Part shown: positions 30,733 through 37,245 of the stretch, piece by piece
Layout of the letters: the number at the start of each line of letters is the position of its first letter
Numbering within the stretch: the first letter of the stretch is position 1
NCBI GenBank assembly: GCA_020851975.1
Contig: JADZBS010000045.1
Span: forward strand, 1 to 37,245
Direction of reading: 5' to 3'
DNA length: 37,245 bases
Source of the DNA: Gammaproteobacteria bacterium
GTDB lineage: Bacteria; Pseudomonadota; Gammaproteobacteria; Steroidobacterales; GCA-2729495
The notes under the pieces: model-generated
Told to the model about the DNA's origin: nothing
What the model saw: the letters and a program-made list of their open reading frames with translations, nothing else
Databases searched by the model: none
Program-made: the position numbers and the translations under genes

Positions 30733-31890
30733 ATGGTCACCCGCACGCGCCGCCGGGCAGGCCGATCCCGGCTGCGGGAGGCCACGCGCGTCGTCGTCAA
30801 GATCGGCTCCTCGCTCCTGGTGGAGAAATCGACCGGGCGCCTGCACCGCAAGTGGCTGCAGTCGCTCGCCCGCGAAATCGCGCGGCTGCGCGGGCGCGGG
30901 CAGCAGGTGGTGCTGGTGTCATCGGGCGCCATCGCCCTCGGTCGGCGCTACCTCGGCCTGCGGCCGGACCAGCGCAAGCTCGAGGAGCAGCAGGCCGCTG
31001 CCGCCGCCGGGCAGATCATCCTCGCCCATGCCTACCAGGAGCTGCTCAACCGCCACGAGATCAAGGTCGCGCAGGTGCTGCTCACGCTCGAGGACACCGA
31101 GAGCCGGCAGCGCTATCTCAATGCCCGCAACACGCTGCAGACACTGCTCGAACTGGGCGCCGTGCCGGTGATCAACGAGAACGACACCGTGGCGACGGCC
31201 GAGATCCGCTACGGCGACAACGACCGGCTGGGCGCGCGCGTCGCCGAGATGGTCAGCGCCGACTGCCTGGTGCTGCTCTCCGATGTCGACGGCCTGTACA
31301 GCGCCGACCCGACGCGCGATCCCGGCGCGCAGCTCATCGCCGAGGTGCACGAGATCACGCCCGAGATCGAGGCGCTCGCCGGCGCCTCGGCCACCGAGTT
31401 CGGCTCCGGCGGCATGGTGACCAAGCTCGTCGCCGCGCGCATCGCGCTCTCCGCCGGCTGCGCCACGGTGATCGCGAGCGGCAAGCGCCTGCGCCCGCTC
31501 GCTGCCATCGAGGCGGGCAAGCCGTCGACCTGGTTCGTGAGTGCCGGCACGCCGCTCGCCGCACGCAAGCAGTGGATCGCCGGCACCCTGAAGCCACGCG
31601 GAGAGATCACCATCGACGAGGGCGCCGAGCGGGCGCTCGCCGCCGGGCGCAGCCTGTTGCCGGTGGGCGTGGTGGCCGTCGCCGGCCGCTTCGGCCGGGG
31701 CGATGCCGTGACCATCCGCAACCGCGACGGCCGCGATCTCGCCCGCGGCCTCGTCGCCTACGACAGCGACGAAGCGCGCCGCATCCAGGGCCGGCGCAGC
31801 GATGAGGTCGAGGCGCTGCTCGGCTACCGCGGCCGCGACGAGCTGGTGCACCGCGACAACCTCGCCCTGATCAACGGAGGCCAACCGTGA
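30733..31890 (+). CDS. proB: Glutamate 5-kinase
   Basis: 385 residues: amino-acid-kinase domain (about 18-265) and a C-terminal PUA domain (about 285-370). Seen: [42 protein letters not shown] and [12 protein letters not shown]. First step of proline synthesis, forming glutamyl 5-phosphate for ProA. The N-terminus is extended and Arg-rich ([15 protein letters not shown]) compared with E. coli ProB. The stop overlaps the proA GTG start, so the two labile-intermediate enzymes are co-translated. Confidence 0.95.
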   Translation: MVTRTRRRAGRSRLREATRVVVKIGSSLLVEKSTGRLHRKWLQSLAREIARLRGRGQQVVLVSSGAIALGRRYLGLRPDQRKLEEQQAAAAAGQIILAHAYQELLNRHEIKVAQVLLTLEDTESRQRYLNARNTLQTLLELGAVPVINENDTVATAEIRYGDNDRLGARVAEMVSADCLVLLSDVDGLYSADPTRDPGAQLIAEVHEITPEIEALAGASATEFGSGGMVTKLVAARIALSAGCATVIASGKRLRPLAAIEAGKPSTWFVSAGTPLAARKQWIAGTLKPRGEITIDEGAERALAAGRSLLPVGVVAVAGRFGRGDAVTIRNRDGRDLARGLVAYDSDEARRIQGRRSDEVEALLGYRGRDELVHRDNLALINGGQP

Positions 31891-33173
31891 ACGCGCCCGC
31901 GACGACGACCGACACCGCGCTCGCCACCACCATGCGCGGGCTGGGCATGCGTGCCCGGACTGCAGCGCGCGCGCTGGCACGTGCCCCGACGGCGCAGAAG
32001 GACGCGGCGCTCGCCGCTGCCGCCGCCGCGATCCGCGCCGGCGGCGAGGCGATCATCGCCGCCAACGCCCGCGACATGCAGGCCGCACGCGAGCGCGGCC
32101 TGTCGAAGGCACTTCTCGACCGTCTCCTGCTCGACGCGCCCCGCATCGAGGCCATGGCACGCAGCATCGACGAGGTCATCGCGCTGCCCGACCCTGCCGG
32201 CCAGGTCATGGCCGAGTGGACGCGGCCGAACGGGCTGGTCATTCAGCGCGTGCGCGTGCCGCTCGGCGTGAGCGGCATCATCTACGAGAGCCGCCCGAAC
32301 GTGACGGCGGATGCCGGCGCGCTGGGCCTGAAGTCCGGCAATGCCGTCATCCTGCGCGGCGGCTCGGAGAGCTTCCACTCGAGCACGGCTATCCACCGCT
32401 GCCTGCAGCAGGGGCTGGCCGCCGCCGGGCTGCCGGTCGAGGCGATCCAGATGGTGCCGACCACGGATCGCGAGGCGGTCGGCTACCTGCTGGGGCACAT
32501 GCAGGAGTTCGTCGACGTCGTCGTGCCGCGCGGGGGGCGCGGGCTCATCGAGCGCGTCATGCAGGACGCGCGCGTGCCGGTCATCGGCCACCTCGAAGGC
32601 ATCTGCCACACCTACGTGCACCGCTCGGCCGACGTGGACATGGCCCGGCAGGTCACGCTCAACGCCAAGATGCGCCGCACCGGCATCTGCGGGGCGACCG
32701 AGACGCTGCTCATCGACCGCGACTGCCTCGCCACGCACTACGCACCGATCGCCGACGCGCTGGTCGCCGCCGGGTGCGCGCTGCGCGGCGATGCGGAGAT
32801 CTGCGCCCGCGATCTGCGCGCGCAGCCGGCGACCGAAGCCGACTGGCACACCGAGTATCTCGACGCCATCATCTCGGTCCGCGTGGTGTCGGGTGTGGAG
32901 GAGGCGATCGACCACATCACCCGCTACGGCTCGGGCCACACCGAGGCGATCGTGGCGAACGACCCGGCGGCCGTCGCGCGTTTCTTCCGCGACCTCGACA
33001 GCGCCATCCTGCTGCACAACGCCTCCACGCAGTTTGCCGACGGCGGGGAGTTCGGCATGGGCGCGGAAATCGGCATCGCCACCGGCCGCATCCACGCCCG
33101 GGGCCCGGTCGGTGCCGAGCAGTTGACGAGCTTCAAGTACCTCGTCCGGGGCACGGGCCAGATCAGGCCCTGA
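31887..33173 (+). CDS. proA: Glutamate-5-semialdehyde dehydrogenase (gamma-glutamyl phosphate reductase)
   Basis: 428 residues from the GTG at 31887 (GTGA overlap with proB; GGAGG just upstream). ALDH-like fold: [31 protein letters not shown], the catalytic Cys in [13 protein letters not shown], and [20 protein letters not shown]. It reduces glutamyl 5-phosphate to glutamate semialdehyde with NADPH. Full length and intact. Two short dyads follow the stop, before the next gene. Confidence 0.96.
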   Translation: MNAPATTTDTALATTMRGLGMRARTAARALARAPTAQKDAALAAAAAAIRAGGEAIIAANARDMQAARERGLSKALLDRLLLDAPRIEAMARSIDEVIALPDPAGQVMAEWTRPNGLVIQRVRVPLGVSGIIYESRPNVTADAGALGLKSGNAVILRGGSESFHSSTAIHRCLQQGLAAAGLPVEAIQMVPTTDREAVGYLLGHMQEFVDVVVPRGGRGLIERVMQDARVPVIGHLEGICHTYVHRSADVDMARQVTLNAKMRRTGICGATETLLIDRDCLATHYAPIADALVAAGCALRGDAEICARDLRAQPATEADWHTEYLDAIISVRVVSGVEEAIDHITRYGSGHTEAIVANDPAAVARFFRDLDSAILLHNASTQFADGGEFGMGAEIGIATGRIHARGPVGAEQLTSFKYLVRGTGQIRP

Positions 33174-33225
33174 TCCGCCGGCATCCCGGGGCGCGATGCG
33201 GCGGGCACCGTCGCCGCGCGGTTCT

Positions 33226-33264
33226 GTGACGACCGTCACCGATTGCGACGCTCGTGGAGCGTCG
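33226..33264. other. Two adjacent inverted repeats downstream of proA
   Basis: The first is GTGACG-AC-CGTCAC (33226-33239), a perfect six-base palindrome. The second is CGACGCTC-GTG-GAGCGTCG (33246-33264), a perfect eight-base hairpin with a three-base loop. Neither has a T-run. They lie 53-91 bases past the proA stop and 65-103 bases before the next gene. The second may act as a terminator or 3'-end hairpin; the first is short enough to be a protein-binding dyad. Confidence 0.45.
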
Positions 33265-33328
33265 TGCCGTCTGGTGGGAACTGGGGCGCAGAAGGCGACG
33301 CGGGCCGGCAGCTACCCTCGGCAGCATC

Positions 33329-33847
33329 ATGTACGCGGGTTTCATCCTCATCGGCGTCTTCTTCGGCCTGGCGCTGGCCCTCACCGTCGGGCTGTTCTAC
33401 GTGCTCGGCCTCGATGGGCAGTTTCGCGAGAACCTGGAGGCGACCGCGCGGGTGCTGCGCGACCGCGTCACCGGCCGGCGCCGCTACGTGCCGGCGGTGA
33501 GCGGGGAGCGGCGTGCGGAGCCTGATCCGCGGGTGCGTTCGCTGCAGGAGGAGCTGCGCGTCGCCAACCGGCTGATCGAACAGGCCCGCGCCGGCCAGCA
33601 GGGCGATGCCGAGCAGGCGCGTCAGGCCTCAGAGCAGACCGCGACGCTGCGCCAGGACATCATCGAGCGCGACCAGCGCATCGTGGCGCTCGAGGACGAG
33701 CTGCGCGCAGCGACCGGGAGCCAGGAGACGCTGCGCGAGCAGCTCGCCGAGAACGCCGGGCAGCTCGCCCGCGCGCAGCGCGAGCTGCGTGACCTGCAGA
33801 CCGAGCTCGACCTGCTGCAGTCGGGCGTCAACGTCGTCAACCCGTAG
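33329..33847 (+). CDS. Hypothetical single-pass membrane coiled-coil protein
   Basis: 172 residues from the ATG at 33329. One membrane helix at about 5-25 (FILIGVFFGLALALTVGLFY), then a basic segment (RVTGRRRYVP) and a long Glu/Gln/Arg/Ala-rich coiled coil (about 68-165: LQEELRVANRLIEQARAGQQ, LRDLQTELDLLQ). I do not recognise a family. The orientation is probably N-terminus out and coiled coil in the cytoplasm, judged from the basic residues after the helix. A longer frame upstream (from 33254) is Arg-rich and unlikely. The stop lies inside a 14-bp tandem repeat. Confidence 0.65.
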   Translation: MYAGFILIGVFFGLALALTVGLFYVLGLDGQFRENLEATARVLRDRVTGRRRYVPAVSGERRAEPDPRVRSLQEELRVANRLIEQARAGQQGDAEQARQASEQTATLRQDIIERDQRIVALEDELRAATGSQETLREQLAENAGQLARAQRELRDLQTELDLLQSGVNVVNP

Positions 33848-33874
33848 TCGTCAACCCGTGGTCGTCAACCAGTA
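33833..33874 (+). repeat. 14-bp tandem repeat, three copies, over a stop codon
   Basis: Unit GTCGTCAACCCGTA in three head-to-tail copies at 33833, 33847 and 33861, with one or two changes in copies 2 and 3 and a fourth start at 33875. The first copy encodes the last residues (VVNP) and the TAG stop of the coiled-coil gene. It looks like recent slippage. Confidence 0.8.
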
Positions 33875-33955
33875 GTCGCGCCGCGCCGGTTCCTGCATGA
33901 TGGCCCGCGAATGCGGCCGTCGCCCGTGCCGCCGGATTGCGCTGCAGGCAGGAAC

Positions 33956-35533
33956 GTGTCCTTCGACGTCATCATCATCGGCGGCGGCGTCAACGGCGCC
34001 GGCATCGCGCGCGACGCCGCGCTGCGCGGGCTGCACGTGGCCCTGGTCGAGCAGGGCGATTTCTGCGCGGCGACCTCGCGCTGGTCGAGCCGGCTCATCC
34101 ACGGCGGGCTGCGTTACCTCGAACACGCCGAGTTCGGGCTGGTGCGCGAATCGCTGCGCGAACGCGAGACGCTCCTCGCCACGGCCCCGCACCTGGTGCG
34201 CCCGCTGCCGCTCGTCGTGCCCGTGTTCGGCGGCGCCCGCCGCGGCCCGCTCACCGTGCGCGCCGGCATGTGGCTGTACGACCTGCTGTCGGCGGACCGG
34301 TCGCTTCCCGGTCAACCCATCCTCGATCCAGCCGCCACGCTCGAGCGGCTGCCCGGGCTCGCCCCGCAGGCGCTCGCCGCCGCGGCGCTCTACTACGACG
34401 CCCAGGTCGAGTTCCCCGAACGCCTTGTGATCGAGAACCTGCTCGCCGCGCGCTCCGCCGGAGCCGTGCTGCGCGGTCGCACCCGCGCCGAGCGCGTGCT
34501 GGTCGAGGCCGGCCGCGTCACCGGCGTCGCCGTGCGCGACCTCGTCAGCGGGACGGTCGAGACGCTCGCCGCACCCCTCGTCGTCAACGCCACCGGCCCC
34601 TGGGTGGACCGCCTGCTCGGCACGCTGCCCGGGCGCCGGCCGCGGCCGCTCCTCGGCGGCTCGAAGGGCACGCACCTCGTCGTCGACCGGTTGCCCGGCA
34701 CGACGGACACCGCCTGCTACGCGGAGGCCGGTGTCGACGGGCGGCCCTTCTTCGTCATCCCCTGGAACGGCATGACGCTGATCGGTACCACCGACATCGC
34801 CTTCAGCGGCGACCCGGCGCGCGTCACGGCCGACGACGCCGAGATCGACTACCTGCTCACCGAAGCCGGGCGGCTCTTCCCGGCGGCCGCGCTCACGCGC
34901 GCCTCGGTGCGCTACGTCTATGTCGGTGTGCGCCCGCTGCCGGCTGCGGGCGGCAAGGATCAGGCTGCCGTCACGCGCCGCCATCACGTGCGCCATCATC
35001 GTCTCGTCGCGCGCGGGTTGTACTCGGTGATTGGCGGCAAGCTCACCACGTACCGGCATCTCGCCGAAGTCGTGGTCGATCGCCTCGCGCGCAACGTGCC
35101 GCGCGACCTGCAGGCCTGCAGCACGGCACGCCTCGCACTGCCCGGGGCTGTCACCGACCCCGTGCCGCTCGCCGCCGAGTTGGTGAACCGCGCCGGCATC
35201 GCGCCCGCCGTGGCCGCACGGCTGCTGCGCATCTACGGGCAGCGGGCGCTGGCGATCGGTGCCCTGATCGAGCGCGATCCGGCACTCGGTGTGCCGCTCA
35301 CGCCGCGCAGCGTCGCGGCCGAGATCGTCCACGCCTTCGAGTCGGAGCATGCCGGCACGCTCGCCGATGCGCTGATGCGCCGTACCATGCTCGGCCTCGA
35401 TGCCGATCTCGGCGCCGCCGCGCTCGAACCCGCGCTCGCCGCCGGCGCGCGACACCTCGGCTGGAGCACCGCGCGGGTCGCCGAGGAGCGACAGGGCTTT
35501 CTCGCCGAGACCGCGACGCTGCGTCCGGAGTAG
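33956..35533 (+). CDS. glpD: FAD-dependent glycerol-3-phosphate dehydrogenase
   Basis: 525 residues from the GTG at 33956, which starts directly at the FAD fold (SFDVIIIGGGVNGAGIARD). An ATG at 33911 would add 15 residues and is less likely. Further GlpD marks: RWSSRLIHGGLRYLEH, YYDAQVEFPERLV, VNATGPWVD, GGSKGTHLVVD, WNGMTLIGTTDIAFSGDP and YSVIGGKLTTYRHLAE, then the helical C-terminal domain. It oxidises sn-glycerol 3-phosphate to dihydroxyacetone phosphate and passes electrons to quinone at the inner membrane. No glpK or glpF is nearby, so it may serve phospholipid-derived glycerol phosphate. Confidence 0.93.
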   Translation: MSFDVIIIGGGVNGAGIARDAALRGLHVALVEQGDFCAATSRWSSRLIHGGLRYLEHAEFGLVRESLRERETLLATAPHLVRPLPLVVPVFGGARRGPLTVRAGMWLYDLLSADRSLPGQPILDPAATLERLPGLAPQALAAAALYYDAQVEFPERLVIENLLAARSAGAVLRGRTRAERVLVEAGRVTGVAVRDLVSGTVETLAAPLVVNATGPWVDRLLGTLPGRRPRPLLGGSKGTHLVVDRLPGTTDTACYAEAGVDGRPFFVIPWNGMTLIGTTDIAFSGDPARVTADDAEIDYLLTEAGRLFPAAALTRASVRYVYVGVRPLPAAGGKDQAAVTRRHHVRHHRLVARGLYSVIGGKLTTYRHLAEVVVDRLARNVPRDLQACSTARLALPGAVTDPVPLAAELVNRAGIAPAVAARLLRIYGQRALAIGALIERDPALGVPLTPRSVAAEIVHAFESEHAGTLADALMRRTMLGLDADLGAAALEPALAAGARHLGWSTARVAEERQGFLAETATLRPE

Positions 35534-35559
35534 GAACCGGTAGCGTCTCCCGTTTCCGA

Positions 35560-35583
35560 TACAATCCGGCCGGACGTGTCCGG
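35560..35583 (+). promoter_or_regulatory. Candidate -10 box and perfect dyad before the methyltransferase gene
   Basis: TACAAT at 35560-35565 is a fair -10 box without a clear -35. Directly downstream, CCGGAC-GT-GTCCGG (35570-35583) is a perfect 14-base dyad that would cover the transcript start and 5' end. It could be a repressor site or a small 5' hairpin; GGAGG at 35591-35595 remains free. Confidence 0.45.
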
Positions 35584-35600
35584 TGATGCGGAGGTGGCCC

Positions 35601-36224
35601 ATGCGAATCTGGGGCGAGTGGGTCTGCCCACGGCTGCTCAACCTCATGATGGAGGATGACGAAGACCTCAAGGCGCTGCGCACCCGCACGCTGGCGCCCA
35701 CGACCGGCCGCGTGCTCGAACTCGGCTTCGGCACCGGGCTCAACCTGCACCACTATCCGCCGGGCGTGAAGCGCCTCGTCGCCGTCGACCCGAACCCCGG
35801 CATGGCCGCGCTCGCGCACGAACGCATGGCGGGCGCTGGTCTCGAGGTCGAGCACTACCAGACCACTGCCGAGCAGCTGCCGTTCGACTCGGCGAGTTTC
35901 GACTCGGTCGTCTGTACCCTCACCCTGTGCAGCATCCCCGACGTCGCCGCCTCGCTCGCCGAGGTCGGCCGCGTGCTCAAGCCGGGCGGGCAGTTCCTGT
36001 TCTGCGAGCACGGCCTGCACGCGGACGCGGGCATGCGCCGCTGGCAGCACCGGCTCAATCCGCTGTGGAAGCGCGTCTTCGACGGCTGTCACATCAACCG
36101 GGACATCGCCCGGCTGGTCGAGGACGCCGGCCTCGTGCTAGACCCGCTCGAACACCCGGTGCTGAAATCCCTGCCGAAGGTCGCCGCCTACTTTTATCTG
36201 GGCCGGGCGCGGCGCGCGGCGTAG
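35601..36224 (+). CDS. Class I SAM-dependent methyltransferase
   Basis: 207 residues from the ATG at 35601, preceded by GGAGG at ideal spacing. SAM-binding motif I is VLELGFGTGLNLHHYP (about 38-53), the acidic end of the next strand is AVDPNPGM, and later segments (LPFDSASFDSVVCTLTLCSI, EVGRVLKPGGQFLFCEHG) follow the UbiE/methyltransferase-11 pattern. The C-terminal part (WKRVFDGCHINRDIARLVE) is typical of small METTL7-like bacterial relatives acting on lipids or thiols. The substrate is unknown. It faces a convergent gene only nine bases away. Confidence 0.85.
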   Translation: MRIWGEWVCPRLLNLMMEDDEDLKALRTRTLAPTTGRVLELGFGTGLNLHHYPPGVKRLVAVDPNPGMAALAHERMAGAGLEVEHYQTTAEQLPFDSASFDSVVCTLTLCSIPDVAASLAEVGRVLKPGGQFLFCEHGLHADAGMRRWQHRLNPLWKRVFDGCHINRDIARLVEDAGLVLDPLEHPVLKSLPKVAAYFYLGRARRAA

Positions 36225-36233
36225 CGGAAATAC

Positions 36234-36536
36234 CTACTGCGCCGCTTCCTCGTCGACCTTGATCGTCACGCCGCGGCGGCGCAGTTCCTCGACGATCAGC
36301 GTCGCGTTGGGATTGCCGGCGCGGGCCACGCGCGCAGTGCGCGTGGCGAGCGATTCGAGCCGCTCGCGGACCTTCTTCGACTGCTCGACCTGGACGTCCT
36401 GGCTGGCGATCCCGGCGGTGAGGCTGCCGCGCTCGGTGACGAGCTGGGTGGTCTGGAACACCGACCAGCCGAGCACCGCGAGCGCGAGCAGCAGCAGCGG
36501 CAGGAAAGGCCCGCGGGTGCCTGCCGGGTTGCTCAT
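36234..36536 (-). CDS. Small membrane protein, second of a related pair behind icd
   Basis: 100 residues. One membrane helix (PFLPLLLLALAVLGWSVFQT), then a helical region (SKKVRERLESLATRTARVAR) and the C-terminal NATLIVEELRRRGVTIKVD. The layout and the ending resemble those of the gene just upstream ([10 protein letters not shown]), so the two are probable paralogues. The ATG overlaps the upstream stop (ATGA). No known family recognised; possibly a heterodimeric membrane coiled-coil pair. Confidence 0.7.
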   Translation of the reverse strand: MSNPAGTRGPFLPLLLLALAVLGWSVFQTTQLVTERGSLTAGIASQDVQVEQSKKVRERLESLATRTARVARAGNPNATLIVEELRRRGVTIKVDEEAAQ

Positions 36537-36826
36537 GGCCGGGCTCCCGGCGCCGGGGCGGCGTCGAAGTTCAGCGTGATGCCCTCGGCGGCGAGCAGGT
36601 CTCGGACCTGCTCGTCGCGCGTGCGCAGCCCGCGGTCGGCGAGGCCCTGGACCATCTCGCGGTACAGGCCCTCGAGGGCGATGCTCTGCTGAATGAACTG
36701 GGCGCGTTCGCTCGCCTGCTGCTGCAGCGCCCGGTTGGCGGTGAACAGGAAGCCGTTCACCGCGGCGAGCACGATGGCGAGCGCGCCGGCCGCGGTGAGC
36801 ACCAGGAACTGGTTGTTGTTCAGCAT
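36533..36826 (-). CDS. Small membrane protein, first of a related pair behind icd
   Basis: 97 residues. One N-terminal membrane helix ([20 protein letters not shown]), a predicted coiled coil ([20 protein letters not shown]) and a C-terminal part with [19 protein letters not shown] and a Pro/Ala tail. It follows icd by 34 bases and precedes its probable paralogue with a four-base overlap. GGGAGG upstream of the ATG supports the start. Function unknown. Confidence 0.7.
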   Translation of the reverse strand: MLNNNQFLVLTAAGALAIVLAAVNGFLFTANRALQQQASERAQFIQQSIALEGLYREMVQGLADRGLRTRDEQVRDLLAAEGITLNFDAAPAPGARP

Positions 36827-36860
36827 CGGTCGGGGCCTCCCGGCAGCGGGTCGCGCCAGC

Positions 36861-37245
<385 letters not shown>

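Overview
The window is GC-rich DNA (about 70% by eye) packed with genes on both strands. The style is that of a gammaproteobacterium near the Xanthomonadales, Nevskiales or Steroidobacterales: GTAG-type REP elements, an ilvN-proB-proA run, NADP-type icd, PhhB, a BtuB-like TonB receptor, a GlyGly-CTERM-like peptidase tail and an HI1419/HI1420-type toxin-antitoxin remnant. The placement is inference; no rRNA or tRNA marker is present. The only stretch near 300 bases without a gene is the left edge (1-262), which holds five tandem 53-bp REP units.

Layout. (1) 263-3401, minus strand: MaoC-like hydratase, crotonase-fold enzyme and TonB-dependent receptor, read as one operon. (2) 3579-15167, plus strand: a nine-gene operon with overlapping or nearly abutting genes. 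It encodes two lipoproteins, a membrane Ser/Thr kinase with an outward TPR/PEGA-like region, an FHA-like/PEGA/SUMF membrane protein, a small protein, a TolQ/ExbB/MotA-type channel, an actin/Hsp70-like protein fused to an FHA domain, and two paralogous von Willebrand A (vWA) proteins. The vWA proteins start with an ExbD/TolR-like membrane helix carrying an aspartate (FLDxxCCGFGAV). I infer an ion-driven envelope machine under phospho-signalling control; this is the most novel content here. (3) 15178-17933, plus: PhhB, a DUF1838-like secreted protein and an aldehyde dehydrogenase. (4) 17944-25360, minus: XRE regulator followed by hyfB-C-E-F-G-I homologues. The large subunit lacks the Ni-binding cysteines, so this is an energy-converting hydrogenase-related (Ehr) complex rather than a hydrogenase. 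A perfect hairpin separates it from region 3. (5) 25535-28058, plus: secreted subtilase, then a TA module whose toxin is broken and whose antitoxin is intact. (6) 28176-33173: acetolactate synthase large subunit (minus), transcribed away from its small subunit (plus), then proB and proA. (7) 33329-36224, plus: membrane coiled-coil protein, glycerol-3-phosphate dehydrogenase and methyltransferase. (8) 36234-37245, minus: icd 3' end and two small related membrane proteins.

How the parts work together. In region 2 the predicted topology is consistent: kinase and FHA modules face the cytoplasm; TPR, PEGA, SUMF and vWA modules face the periplasm; the lipoproteins sit on a membrane; and the channel with aspartate-bearing helices spans the inner membrane. 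Region 4 encodes antiporter-like membrane arms (B, F), a NuoH-like subunit (C), subunit E, and a NuoB/NuoD-like pair (I, G). No ferredoxin subunit is visible, so the electron partner is unknown. Assignments rest on reading motifs by eye; no database search was run.
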